52,089 nucleotides of DNA from Rachicladosporium sp. CCFEE 5018. Its lineage: Eukaryota; Ascomycota; Dothideomycetes; Cladosporiales; Cladosporiaceae. The notes beneath the pieces were generated by a model. The model was given only the letters and a program-made list of their open reading frames with translations. It was not told where the DNA came from and searched no databases. Below are positions 23,236 to 33,783 of the stretch, one piece after another. Both the position numbers and the translations under genes were made by a program. The stretch is taken from NCBI GenBank assembly GCA_002077045.2, contig KZ111144.1, positions 1,343,514-1,395,602 of the forward strand, in the 5' to 3' direction. Position 1 is the first letter of the stretch; each line of letters begins with the position of its first letter.

Positions 23236-24060
23236 CGTCGTGTTTCAACGTCTTGGCTGAAGTGCTGCTGGCTGGGACGCTGCTATCAAGGTACCACTAA
23301 GATGATTAGTATCGGACATGGTTGATCATAGGGAATTTGTGCAGTCCGTGAGATTGAACACGGCACCTCAACCGCAAGGAGCCGCCACCGTGGCATGTGT
23401 TATCAGCGATCTGCAGCGCTCGCCCAAGGTGCAGCTCGTCGTTACTCCGCACTTGACACCGAGCTCCGAGAAGGATGTGGTCAGCGAATATAAGTTTGAT
23501 TGGCTCGCTCGGTGCCGACGCTAATCTTGGGAGTTCAACACAAGTGAAGTAAAACTATATTGTAACATGCATTCCGTTTTAAACCGTCCGCTTGTTGACG
23601 CTTCACCCATCTAAGCAGGTATACATACTCCTTGATCCCAACCGCGTGTTTGGCCGAGGAGTCGTGATAGGATCCCGCTACTCTTGATGGCTTAGGCGCC
23701 AGCGCATGGGATGTACCAAAGCGGCGCCGACACAGCCTCCTCCTTGCAATTCCTCACAGATCCATACACACCAAAGCTACGTCCAGTGGTGCTGATATGG
23801 TAGGCAATTTTGTCCTGTTTCTTCTCCAATATCTATTTATCCTGGTCGTGCGTACATCCGCTTCTCCGTACTCCGATTTCTCGTCCGTAACGATCATTCT
23901 ACCAACAGTAGCAGTCTCGAAAGGAACCGTCGAGCAAAAAGCTACCAAATCTGGCGCCACGCTTCTGTCATTCATGCCCTACAAGACCATAGCGATATAG
24001 TGCTTCACTGTGGCGACTGAACTGGTACGGACAGTGTTTACGCGAAAGACGTTCCCAGAA
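23236..24060. other. Intergenic: divergent promoters (copy 2)
   Basis: Counterpart of 14173-14998. Contains the 67-codon hydrophobic-start frame at 23797-24000. The block around 23555-23668 is unrelated to copy 1 while both flanks match closely. Confidence 0.4.
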
Positions 24061-25224
24061 ATGGACAGGCATGACATACAAACGCTCCATCCACCATACG
24101 CTTCCGGCAACGACGGAGACTCGATCACCAGCTTGCGCACGGACTACGACTCCGACAATTCAGCACTCTCGGTGGACGAGCCACCGGCCTACGATGCAGC
24201 AAGCAGGGCTCTGCTGCCTTCCACCTCGCGCAATGCGACATCGCGAGACGTCACAAGCAATACACAACCCAAAGACTCATACGCGGTACTGCGTTCTGAC
24301 GGGTCGCCAGATGAGGATGAGGACGAGGGCAAACCCCACGACGTGCGGTGCAAGATCAGTGAGACAACTGCACGCATTGACAAGCGCCTGTCCGATCCCG
24401 ATGCTCTCTTCGCCTATGTCTCCGACTACCTCCGAGTCTCGCCTCCGAGACCCATTATAAGGATAGACGGCTACCATCAGCGGTCGACGACTCGGAATGG
24501 CGAGCGGAAGACCGAAAGGGTGTACGACTTCGATATCGTGCTCGGACTCGAAGCCTATCTGGGCAAAGCGTTCGATCAAGACTGGCATGAGCGTACAGTT
24601 GCGAATGATGACAAAGTATACCGAGGTAGCTGGAGGAAGACAACGGCGACAAACGCACACGCTGTATCTTATGAGCCTACCAAGAGCCTGCGCGACTGGT
24701 GTGAAGACTACTGTGCGTCGAGGTCTCCGTTGAAGGTCTTCCGCGTCCACCGTCCCGTCACAGGCTTGGACAAGGATCTCCTGCGCCGTCGCCTCGACCA
24801 TCTAGTACAGGCCACAGGCTACCGCGGACGGATCTCGATCACGTTCCCAACGGAGCAGGAGAACGTAGACATCTACTCCGATCATCCTATCAATCAGTGG
24901 CGTACAGGCTGGGTGCGATTCATCTTCTATTTGACTTTTCTATGGATCATCACATGGCCTATCTTAATCTTCACGACGAAGTGGTGGCACGTCTACACTG
25001 TGGAATGGAAATACTCCGATGGGGAGCTGGATGGTAGAGAGAGACGATATGCTGGGGGTGTGACCGCGGAGCAGTGGTATGAGAGGTATCAGGAGAGCAT
25101 TTACGGTCTGGTGGTCAGTAAGTATAAGGGAGATGCTACGAAGAGGCTGGAAGCAAGGGTCGGGCCAAGGGTGGTGCAATATGACCAGAGCACACCGGCG
25201 ACGAACTGGGGACATGCTCGCTAG
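24061..25224 (+). CDS. Fungal protein with PPxY motif and C-terminal membrane segment (copy 2, intact)
   Basis: Single exon, 387 aa, from the ATG at 24061 (MDRHDIQTLHPPYAS). The N-terminal ~110 residues are polar and low-complexity, with EPPAY at residues 40-44, a PPxY motif of the kind bound by WW domains such as those of Rsp5/Nedd4 ubiquitin ligases. A conserved central region follows (PRPIIRIDGYH, ERVYDFDIVLGLEAYL, LRDWCEDYCASRSPLKVF), then an aromatic hydrophobic segment WVRFIFYLTFLWIITWPILIF near residue 282, which should span or re-enter a membrane, and a basic C-terminus. I recognise this as a widespread fungal type of unknown function. A role as ubiquitin-ligase adaptor is inference from the PPxY alone. 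Copy 1 (14999-16155) lacks a usable start. Confidence 0.8.
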   Translation: MDRHDIQTLHPPYASGNDGDSITSLRTDYDSDNSALSVDEPPAYDAASRALLPSTSRNATSRDVTSNTQPKDSYAVLRSDGSPDEDEDEGKPHDVRCKISETTARIDKRLSDPDALFAYVSDYLRVSPPRPIIRIDGYHQRSTTRNGERKTERVYDFDIVLGLEAYLGKAFDQDWHERTVANDDKVYRGSWRKTTATNAHAVSYEPTKSLRDWCEDYCASRSPLKVFRVHRPVTGLDKDLLRRRLDHLVQATGYRGRISITFPTEQENVDIYSDHPINQWRTGWVRFIFYLTFLWIITWPILIFTTKWWHVYTVEWKYSDGELDGRERRYAGGVTAEQWYERYQESIYGLVVSKYKGDATKRLEARVGPRVVQYDQSTPATNWGHAR

Positions 25225-25566
25225 ACTTTCTGGAAAGGCTGGGACTAATGGACCGTAGTGCCGTTGCATCTGTGAGCGAGAAAGTAGTACAAGAAAGCCT
25301 TTAGACTCTGGACAAAAATAGAACAAAGTAAAGCTTCATATTCAGCAGTACCAAGAACGTCCTGCGTGGGCACAATACCACTAAAATAGTAGCGGCTCTG
25401 CATTCGCCTCATCCCGCGCTCCCTGACATGTTCAGACGCCCTCCGAGCCATACAACCATACTTCTGACATGTGCTGGCAGGTCAGATTACGCACAGTTGC
25501 TCTGAGTGGTGACTGAGCGACTTGGTCCCAGTTGTCCTCCTGTGCGCTCTGTGCAGACTGATCTGG
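25225..25566. other. Intergenic, short form of the diverged interval (copy 2)
   Basis: 342 bases between convergent genes, against 805 in copy 1. It lacks the cysteine-rich open frame found at 16344-16646. No feature seen. Confidence 0.4.
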
Positions 25567-26283
25567 TCACGATGCTTGAGCTGCTGGCGGCAGATCCTGC
25601 TTCGGCGGACAACACCAGATGCGGTTACTGCACGGATATTCGTCATAGCAAACAGGATCGACGACTTCAGACACGATGGCGCGAACACAGTCATCGAAGT
25701 GATGATGTTCTCCCTTTATAAGGACCCTTGGCGGAGCTTTACACCGGTCCCGCATCAGTGAACCGACTTTGACGACCTGTACGACGCAGTCAGAAAGCGA
25801 GTAGTTCTTGGCAGCCGGAGATGCAGTCGGCGTAACGCTGACGATGGACGCCAGTTGCTGTGGATAGCTTGTCCTCGCCGGGCCGATGGGAAAGGCGCTT
25901 GTAAGTGTATTCGTGCCGCTCCCACAGTGGAAGTATTTCATGCAGCCGTCGTCGAGGTAATAGGGAGCGTGATCACAGATACACTGCTCGAGGGAGTTCC
26001 TGTCGAGGTATGAGCATACTGGGGTGGTGGACGGGAAGCAAGGTAACACTTACAAGTCTTTGTTGACTTCTTTGACATCCATTGCACATCCCCCTGCGAG
26101 GAGCAGGCGTATCTCCGAGAGCTACGCAACACAGTCTAGGTAGTTCGGTGGAGCCAGCGACGCAGTGGAGGTCGGCATGGCTGGTCTCGGGTCTTGGGGC
26201 AGGTTCGACGCCGTGGCAGCAGGCACAGCGGACAATATGTATCCTGCTGCGACAAGCATCCCGCTCAGTGTAGACGAGTGCAT
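25567..26283 (-). pseudogene. Two-module CxAQ secreted protein, nonsense allele (copy 2)
   Basis: Counterpart of 16961-17629. Exons 26054-26283 and 25567-25999 with a 54 nt intron (GTAAGT...CGACAG). The signal peptide is intact, but codon 54, Gln in copy 1 (the Q of DCVAQ), is TAG here (26122-26124), so the product would be a 53-residue stub. Beyond the stop both cysteine modules remain readable, and the C-terminus is longer than in copy 1, with CSNRIWCCPPKQ where copy 1 has a stop. The two copies therefore carry different lesions in the same gene. Confidence 0.7.
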
Positions 26284-27974
26284 TGCGAAATCGGCAGAAA
26301 TCGTATCTGAGTGCCCTGCTAGCAGTTGTTGTAGTGTGTAGGATAGCAAATTGTGCATCGGATTCTGCTTGCGAATTGGAGTACGCTTGTGGGCGACGGC
26401 TGACGAAGTGTTCATTGAACCCTCCAATGAAGCGTCTCGTAAGTTTCATGCTGAACGTGCCAATTTCTGCTGATTCACTCTTATCAGACAACGTGAATCA
26501 GAGCATCCGCAACTGGCTTATAGAGTGGTCAGACCACTCCACAACTGAGACAAGGCATGGCGGGCGAGCACTGCATCCGTTCCGATACAAGATCGCTGTT
26601 CGACCTGATCGGGGAGTCGGCGACATGCAGCTATGCCTACATATGAGCTCTGAACCGCTAGATTGTCGGCGACACTGCTCGTAGAGAACGTGGCGATCGA
26701 CAGTACGATCCTTGAATGAAGCTCTTCAAGCCTGTGAGAGCAGGGCGAGCGGAATGGCGATGCACCCGATAAGGACGTGTCAAGATCGATCATACGCCGA
26801 GGCGTAGCGCAATGGCAGTGCACCGGAGACTGATATTAGCGAGCGTAGCGGTGTTGCTTCTGATGAAAGTAGGGCGATTGCAGCCACGGCAACTCACGTA
26901 ATAGTGAGGCGAGCGCGGTGACGACCAAATCCGAGGGAGAGATGGGGCCCATAAGTGACAATTCATATACTCTTGCTGGCGCTACCGTGAGGGTCCAACG
27001 CACGGAGGAGGCCGAATGAAGAGATGAAAGCTCTTACCTTCACTTACTAATGATGGCGGATTGAACGGGAACTTGAGGTCTAGAAAGGCATTCCTCACCT
27101 TCCGCTTTCCCGATTATCCCAACTTGAGTCAGTTCTGTCTTCGCAAACTATAGGTAACCTCGCTTATCATGGGCAGTGGGAGAGGACTGATAGCTTCAGC
27201 ACCGCCATCGCCGCTGAGTGCTTCTTATGATTGTACTAGACGTGCCTCCAGCATTTGCAGCCGGCTAGGAAGGAGCATCAGATGACTTGGTGAAGAATAT
27301 GTGACTGCGAATGAGTCGAAGTAAATCGTCTCCTCCATGTAGTCATGGTATGCTTGGCACTGACTTCATCACGTACCTGCACGCGTTTCTTGCGCTGCAT
27401 CGAAAGTCTACCACAATCCCAGCGCGTCTTCTCGTAGCGTGAGCCTGTGGAAACGCTTATAACAGTGAGGGCTGATCTTGGGCATTGTACACATATCTTG
27501 GGATAGGGCATAGCGGTGGCGGTATCTGGTATATCCTCGCGCTTCACGATTTCTACGATATCACGACTTGCGCCTCGAAGTTTGGCTTCATGTAGTGGCA
27601 GGTCCAGGCTCACATATCTCCCCTCATACGGCGCTGCTGTTAGCTTCGCCACATCGCGCACAAGATTTCGAACTTCGGATCTGCAGGACCTTCTTGGCGA
27701 GCATCAGGGAGCGTTTGCTGCTGCGACCAAAGAAAAGGCCAGTATCAAGGGCGAGGGCGTTTTGAGGATCACACGATATGAGAGTCGAGAAAGGCCACAG
27801 GATCGCTGGAGAGGGCACAGGACACGACTAGGAGTCCGCGACGAAGTATCTGGCGAGGGCGTTGGCTTTGGCGGGGAGCCCCTCTTCACCACAGCGGACA
27901 AACGCCGCCTCCAGCCTCCACAAGACGTATCATCAAGGCAGACTCTCAGCCCAGACTTCACTGCTGCTCGCAAC
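26284..27974. other. Intergenic and leader upstream of tRNase Z (copy 2)
   Basis: Counterpart of 17630-19320 at constant offset 8654. From 27507 a frame continuous with tRNase Z is open (GTG at 27516) but has no ATG before 27975. Substitutions between copies in its first ~60 codons are almost all amino-acid changing, unlike the coding region after the ATG. Confidence 0.4.
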
Positions 27975-30900
27975 ATGCGGTCCTTCGTGCAGGTCCTCAC
28001 GACACCCACGGCGGACACGCCGGGGACGACGCTGATGCTGCATTTCGACGACAAGAGGTACCTCATTGGCAGTCTGGGCGAAGGCACGCAACGAGCTACG
28101 GTGCAGATGGGTGCGAGGCTACTCAAGGTTAACGAGTGCTTCCTCACAGGACGAACGGAATGGAGCAATACGGGCGGGCTGATCGGAATGATCCTAACGT
28201 TGGCAGATGCGGCTGCCTCGAGCAAGAGCGCGAGTACAGAGGATGCGAGGAAGAAGGCTATGGCAAAGGCGAGGAAGCTAGGGGTACTGGAGGATGCAGA
28301 GAAACTGCGAGAGATTGAGCAGGAGATGTTGCAGGGTCTGTCGACGAATGTGTTGACTTTGTTCTCGCCGCCGAACCTGAATCACACGCTGGCCACTGCG
28401 CGACGGTTCGTGTTCAGGAAGGGTATGCCAGTCAGCGTGCATGAGATCCCAAGTGAGCACCAGAATGAGAAGGGCGAAAACGGAACGGAGGCATATTGGG
28501 CGGACTCGAACATCAAGGTCTGGCCGATGTCGATACTGCCGGAGTCGTCACCACCAACTCGACCATCGAGTCAGTCAACTTCTATCAGCCCACGCAAACG
28601 CAGCATCGAAGAGGTCTACGAGGGTGAGACCAGCAATGGCACCCAGCCCGTCATGGCCGATGACCTCACACCTGCAGAGCGTGACCAACTGACAGTCAAA
28701 GCCGTCGTAGGCGAAATGTTCAACTCTTCCTGGCGACTGGACACACTGTTTCCCACCCGTTTAGCCGATGTCAAAATGCCTGCAACGATCTTCGTGCGTG
28801 ACCAGACTACACACAAGATCGAGAAGTACCGTGGCCTCACGCCCGGTGGGAGGCTGCCACTCCCAGACCCTGATCTCCAAGTGCTGGTCCGAAAGCCCTG
28901 GCCTGGTGCGCTCGTAGAGACGCTGCCTCCCACCCAGCCTGCTAAAGAGGCTATGAGCTACATCATTCGCAATCACAAGCAGCGCGGCAAATTCTTCCCG
29001 GAGAAAGCAAAAGCGTTGAAGGTGCCTGTTGGCAGAGCATGGTCACAGCTGCAGTCTGGCGAGAGCGTGGAGAACACAGATGGCGAGATGGTGCATCCTG
29101 ACCAGGTACTCGGGCCATCGAAAGAGGGCGGTGGCTTTGCTGTGGTGGATCTACCCGACTCGACCTACATCGCAAATCTTATTGCTCGGCCCGAGTGGCG
29201 CAATGAGGGTATCATGGCTGGTGTCGGTGCTATCGTGTGGATTTGCGGACCAGGTGTCGCGACTGACGAAAGGTTGCGGACGTTCATGTTAGACGCAATG
29301 GCCAAGCTTCAGCATGTTGTTTCATCGCCTGACTACTGTCCGAACAATGTCGCACTCGATTCTGCCGGTGCTGCTACTGTTCGTCTGCGTCAAGTCGACG
29401 ATCGGCACTATCGCGTTCCTGCCCATGACAACATATGTGCAGCTCAGTCTCCATTACCGAGTAATGCGCGACCTGCAGTGCGAGGGCAGCTCGTGCAACT
29501 CGAGCCAGCCATGGAAGTGCAAAATAAGCAGAACATCCCTTTGCTGGACGTGAAAGCGGTGGAGGGCGAGACATCGAAAGATGTGCTCGACGAAGCAGCA
29601 AGAGCGAGAGAAAGCGTCTCAAGCGACAGCGTGGCCATAGAGTCCTGGGCTGCAACGCTTCCAGACCGAAACGTCGAGATCACGACACTAGGCACTGGAT
29701 CCGCACTGCCCTCGAAGTACCGCAATGTCTCTGCAACACTCATGCGGGTCCCAGGCTGGGGCAATCTCCTCTTCGACTGCGGCGAGAACACCCTCGGCCA
29801 GCTCAAGCGAGTCTTCCCGCCCGACGAAATGAAGCAAGTCCTGCAAGACCTCCGTGCAGTCACGATAAGCCATATGCACGCCGACCACCATCTTGGCACC
29901 GTCGGCGTCCTCAAAACGTGGTACACTCAAGTGCACTCCGCGACTCCCTCACCTCCGCCATCTCTAGACACTGACCTACACACTCTCTTCGCTCCCGATC
30001 AGAACCGCCTCGCCATCCTCGCCGAGCCCGCCATGCTGCATTGGCTCTCCGAATACGCAGCTGTCGAAGACTTCGGGTTCTCCCGACTTGCACCCTTGAG
30101 TGTAGGCGCAGCGTTTCCCGCGAAGAATCAAGCTTCGAAAATAAACTGGTTTATTCCGCCCTCCGAGCTTGCGGCCATGACAGCACGGAATCGTTCAGCT
30201 CGTTTCACGAACAATCATATCCCGCCTTCTCTGCTCGGGCTGTCGGACGTCCAAGCGGTGCTCGTCCAGCACTGCCATGGCGCTCGCGCGATCAGCATTA
30301 CCTGGCCGAATGGGTTCAAGGCTTCGTACTCTGGGGATTGTAGACCTAGTGCAGCCTTCAGCAAGATCGGCAAAGGCAGCACGGTTGTCATTCACGAAGC
30401 GACATTCGACGACGAGCTACAGGGTGATGCGGAGGCGAAGAACCATTCCACGACTTCGGAGGCGCTTGGGGTGGCTCAGGCTATGGGCGCCAAGTGCTGC
30501 GTGTTGACGCACTTCAGTCAGAGGTACCAGAAGTTGCCTGTACTGGAGTATGCCAATGGGAATGGCATCGGAGTGGAGGAGGATCTGCCAATGCTGGAAG
30601 CTTCCGCTCCTGCGGAGGACGACAAGGACGCGGAGGATCATCGCGACACGGATGAAGACGACGAGCTCCTCGGCGCCGATGCGGCCGCCGACGCTCAGAC
30701 CTACGCAGATCAACCTGCCTCCGCTTCCAATGGCGACGGCGGCCAGACCTACGCCCTACCGCCCAAAGTCCCGCCGAAACCCTCCAACATCACTACTCCC
30801 AGCGCCGCTTCACCCTTCGCGCCCAGCGCGGTGAAGTTCAAGCTACAGAGCGATATGAAAGTCTGCGTCGCTTTCGATTACATGCGCGTCAAGCTTGGGG

Positions 30901-31070
30901 AGATCGCGGAGATGCAGCATTATACTCCCGCCTTGCTGAAATTGTTCGAGGAAGATAAGGATCAGCCGGAGCATGTTGTCGCTGCTAATGGCGCGGCGAA
31001 GAAGAAAGGAGGGAACGGTGCTGTGAATGGGCAGAGAAAGAAGTCGAAGGGGGAGAAGAAGAGTGGGTAG
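27975..31070 (+). CDS. TRZ1: tRNase Z, long form (tRNA 3'-end endonuclease)
   Basis: Single exon, 1031 aa from the ATG at 27975. It removes 3' trailers from precursor tRNAs. The N-terminal half has the degenerate metallo-lactamase fold (MRSFVQVLTTPTADTPG start, FLTGRTEWSNTGG). The C-terminal half is catalytic: LGTGSALPSKYRNVS near residue 572, the zinc motif HMHADHH near 633, SGDCRPS near 785, HSTTSEA near 823 and LTHFSQRY near 844. It ends in a Lys-rich tail. The ATG was chosen because from here on differences from copy 1 are mostly silent (about 12 silent to 4 changing), while upstream they are mostly changing. An open 153-codon extension upstream without ATG might supply a mitochondrial form by a near-cognate start or an extra exon. 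This is the only complete copy; 19321-20399 and 36492-36778 are fragments. Confidence 0.95.
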   Translation: MRSFVQVLTTPTADTPGTTLMLHFDDKRYLIGSLGEGTQRATVQMGARLLKVNECFLTGRTEWSNTGGLIGMILTLADAAASSKSASTEDARKKAMAKARKLGVLEDAEKLREIEQEMLQGLSTNVLTLFSPPNLNHTLATARRFVFRKGMPVSVHEIPSEHQNEKGENGTEAYWADSNIKVWPMSILPESSPPTRPSSQSTSISPRKRSIEEVYEGETSNGTQPVMADDLTPAERDQLTVKAVVGEMFNSSWRLDTLFPTRLADVKMPATIFVRDQTTHKIEKYRGLTPGGRLPLPDPDLQVLVRKPWPGALVETLPPTQPAKEAMSYIIRNHKQRGKFFPEKAKALKVPVGRAWSQLQSGESVENTDGEMVHPDQVLGPSKEGGGFAVVDLPDSTYIANLIARPEWRNEGIMAGVGAIVWICGPGVATDERLRTFMLDAMAKLQHVVSSPDYCPNNVALDSAGAATVRLRQVDDRHYRVPAHDNICAAQSPLPSNARPAVRGQLVQLEPAMEVQNKQNIPLLDVKAVEGETSKDVLDEAARARESVSSDSVAIESWAATLPDRNVEITTLGTGSALPSKYRNVSATLMRVPGWGNLLFDCGENTLGQLKRVFPPDEMKQVLQDLRAVTISHMHADHHLGTVGVLKTWYTQVHSATPSPPPSLDTDLHTLFAPDQNRLAILAEPAMLHWLSEYAAVEDFGFSRLAPLSVGAAFPAKNQASKINWFIPPSELAAMTARNRSARFTNNHIPPSLLGLSDVQAVLVQHCHGARAISITWPNGFKASYSGDCRPSAAFSKIGKGSTVVIHEATFDDELQGDAEAKNHSTTSEALGVAQAMGAKCCVLTHFSQRYQKLPVLEYANGNGIGVEEDLPMLEASAPAEDDKDAEDHRDTDEDDELLGADAAADAQTYADQPASASNGDGGQTYALPPKVPPKPSNITTPSAASPFAPSAVKFKLQSDMKVCVAFDYMRVKLGEIAEMQHYTPALLKLFEEDKDQPEHVVAANGAAKKKGGNGAVNGQRKKSKGEKKSG

Positions 31071-31128
31071 CGTAGTTGCCACACAAGTCATTGTACACAT
31101 ATATCGTGGTGAATACCGCGAGGAGATT

Positions 31129-31793
31129 TCACTCCGGCTTCCTGGGCACCCTATCAACCAACGTCGTCCCATAAAGCGCCATCGCCTTGACATTAGCCTC
31201 CGCCGGCATCGGTTTGCCAGCGAACTCCTTGCCCATGTCGGCCAACAATCTGAAGTAATTCACATAGAAAGCCGGCGTCGTCGTGAAGAATAGTCTAGCT
31301 TCTACATCTCCGGGGTTGGAGAAGGTGTGCGGACTGCGGACGGGAACGGTCATGTAGTCGCCGGCGTGGGCGTCTGTCGTTGAGAGGTCGACGCCGGGTT
31401 GCGACGGGTCGGGGTAGTGGAAGCGGATTGTGCCGGCGGTGATGAGGAAAGTCTCGTCGTGCATTTCGTGCCAGTGTGGTGGTCTGCACAAGAATACATT
31501 AGAGATTGGGATGACGAAATTGGGTTTGGTGTCTTTGGTGGGCTTACGGGCCGGGCGTTTTGGGAGGCAGGATGAGCTCGCAGGTCCCGAGGCGGTTGTC
31601 TGTAGATGCATCAGATTCTGATACATTCTGAAGGGACTATTGAGACATTGGTCTGCTCACCTGTGCGCGAGCCATCTTCCAATATCCTACATGTGATCTG
31701 CCCGAGCTTGATGATCTCGCCCGATTTGGCGGGGACGAAGTTCAAGGGTACGGAGGGGATTTTGATGAAGCCGTCAAAACCTGGTGATGACAT
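31129..31793 (-). CDS. Cupin-domain protein
   Basis: Three minus-strand exons: 31661-31793, 31548-31599, 31129-31483. Introns are 61 nt (GTGAGC...CTACAG, phase 1) and 64 nt (GTAAGC...GTGCAG, phase 2). The product is 179 aa. Splicing gives the classic block DNRLGTCELILPPKTPGPPPHWHEMHDETF, in which His65, His67, His70 and Glu72 form the cupin metal-binding motif; the second motif is near SPHTFSNPGD. It is a single-domain, small-molecule-type cupin, possibly an oxygenase or isomerase; the substrate is unknown. No signal peptide, so probably cytosolic. Copy at 36837-37501 differs by about one residue. Confidence 0.88.
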
Positions 31794-32299
31794 GTTGATG
31801 GAGAGGCGGTGGTATTGGGCTAGTCACGGCGCTGATGGAGGGGGGAAAGAGTTGGGAAGAGTGGTTAAGGTGAGATTGTGTGCGAATTCAAAAGGTGAGG
31901 TTTGATACAGGTGCAGTACAGGCACCCCCACTCTGGATGCTGTGGGATGTATGACAGCGGGAGTCCGTAAGCATCGACATTTGCGGAACGTCGTGAGCAG
32001 ATGTAAGCTGTGTTCGAGAGGATATGGAGAGCTCAAAGGGGCGGCATATGTGCGCGAAGTCTCGACAAGGCGAGGTGAAGTGGGATGCAGACACGCACGA
32101 GTGTTGGCAGACTGGTTTTGAGTGTACAGCATAGTCTTCCGAGCTTCCCTAGAATGTTGACGTCGAGTGTCTTCGCGACGTCTGACCTAGCGACAATGCC
32201 CATGCGCAGCCACAGTGCCACGCAGAGACCATTGCCATATGCCGTGTACGCCCTCCAGCAGAGCCACCGTCCCGTTCCATGACCAGTACTCGCACACCA
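31794..32299. other. Intergenic: cupin promoter and S18 3' region
   Basis: 506 bases between two minus-strand genes. Copy 2 (37502-37988) has several short indels relative to it. Nothing else recognised. Confidence 0.4.
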
Positions 32300-32876
32300 C
32301 TACCCCTTCTTCTTGCTCACACCCACGGTCCTGCCCCTCCTGCCCGTAGTCTTGCTGTGCTGTCCACGCACGCGCAGACCCCAGTAGTGCCTCAGACCGC
32401 GATGTGCGCGGATCTTCTTCAGGCGCTCCAGATCCTCACGCAGCTTGCTGTCCACGCCGTTGGCGAGGGTCTGGTAATCCTTGCCATCCACGATATCGCG
32501 CTGTCTGTTGAGGAACCAGGTGGGGATTTTGTACTGGGTGGGGTTCTGGACGATTGTGACGATGCGCTCGAGTTCTTCGGAGGTAAGCTCGCCGGCGCTG
32601 TAAAAGGTGGTTTAGTATCGGGTTTGATGTGATCAATGAATATTGATGGTGCATACCGCTTGTTGAGGTCAACATCGGCCTTCTTGCACACCAAATTGCT
32701 GTAGCGGCGGCCTACACCCTTGATCTTGGTGAGCGCGTACATAACCTTCTGTTTGCCATCGACCTGCGACTATTAGTACCAAGGACCGCATGAGGCCTCA
32801 GATCAGTGCTTACGTTGGTGTTGAGCAGACGGAGAATGAACTGGAAGTTCGATTTCTCCCCGGAGACGAGCGACAT
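32300..32876 (-). CDS. RPS18: 40S ribosomal protein S18 (uS13)
   Basis: Three minus-strand exons: 32814-32876, 32657-32763, 32300-32597. Introns are 50 nt (GTAAGC...CGCAG, phase 0) and 59 nt (GTATGC...TTTACAG, phase 2). The product is 155 aa, the normal length for eukaryotic S18. Diagnostic stretches: MSLVSGEKSNFQFILRLLNT at the start, ALTKIKGVGRRYSNL, NPTQYKIPTWFLNRQRD, RGLRHYWGLRVRGQHSKTTG and a C-terminal SKKKG. It sits in the head of the small subunit near the decoding centre and subunit bridges. A second copy at 37989-38560 has the same structure. Confidence 0.97.
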
Positions 32877-33783
32877 GATTGCGGTAATGTACGAACACTC
32901 GTGGGTCGCTGTCGTGGATTCAACTAACCACGGAGAGGCAGTGTGGAGGTTCGTTCACGAATTCGAATCGAGTCTTGGCGCTGTGCGGGCGCTAGTGCGG
33001 GGATATCCGCTCTACCCGCCATGCACTCTCCCCAAAATTTGCGACCACCTTGTGCTACTACGCTGTGCACCCGGAACAGAGAGTTCCTCTGGGATGCCAC
33101 ACGGAGAGCCTATGGTCTTCGTTTTCCTCTGAAATTCGAGACACGCATTTGGTGTTGCAGTGTGCGTCCGAGACGGAAAGCTACTGTGAGAGCCATGGTG
33201 AGAGATGGCGACACTCGTTCTCTCCACATTTCGGAAAACTCTTGTGCTACTATTCTGTGCGCCCGAAACGGAGAGCTCCTCCAAGCTGGCACACGGAGAG
33301 GACAGTGGTTCTCTTCCAACTCCAGACGTGGCGTAGCACTCAGCTCGCGTGAGCATACTGATAGTAGCATTTCCTAACTTACCCGTGTCTCGAGAACGCG
33401 GCCGACGCGGCTGCATCGTTCATCAAGACTGCGTGTGTAACGAACGCATACTGAAACGCCTTTCTGACAATCAGCCGCGCGCTGAAACACTTCCCAAATG
33501 TATGGGTCCGCGAGGTGAAGATGCAGCTAGTGTACATGGCTGCGCGTTCAATAGCCTGGAGGTAGTGCTCTCCCTGTTCATCTTTCACTAATGTCTGAGC
33601 TTTTCGTCACCACTTCACCAATACAGAAATCGACCATTGAATCCCACCCTACAATCCAAGCATTAGCATTTTCCTTACTACATGTACAGCTGCCACAACT
33701 GCAAGTCCATCTCACATATCGAAGAACTACTACTTCGCTGCGTCAACACTCCTGGAAAAGCATAGACGCCCGCGCACCCCATC
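32877..33783. other. Divergent promoter region of S18 and the LPMO gene
   Basis: 907 bases between head-to-head genes. It includes a degenerate minisatellite at 33030-33350 and, nearer the LPMO gene, unique sequence with short pyrimidine-rich runs. No gene seen. Confidence 0.5.
33030..33350. repeat. Degenerate minisatellite, about 3 units of ~96 bp
   Basis: Three imperfect units mark themselves by a core resembling TGTGC-n2-CCGAAACGGAGAGCT at 33063, 33160 and 33255 (spacing 97 and 95), each followed by a GGCACACGGAGAG-like string. The matching interval in the other copy has about seven units. Confidence 0.75.

Larger units (their letters stand above)
20500..29053. repeat. Right copy of duplicated block 1 (start of contig 2)
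   Basis: Homologous to 11437-20399 in the same order: PP2C 3' end, zinc-cluster regulator, PPxY protein, two-module secreted protein, tRNase Z. The copies differ by scattered substitutions, a 7-base indel at the PPxY start codon, a ~400 base difference downstream of the PPxY gene and a ~110 base unrelated block near 23555-23668. Confidence 0.95.

Noticed and set aside
32943..33377. 144-codon frame, and similar frames at 38814-39272, as genes
   Set aside because: They lie in the degenerate minisatellite; periodic sequence without stops explains them.
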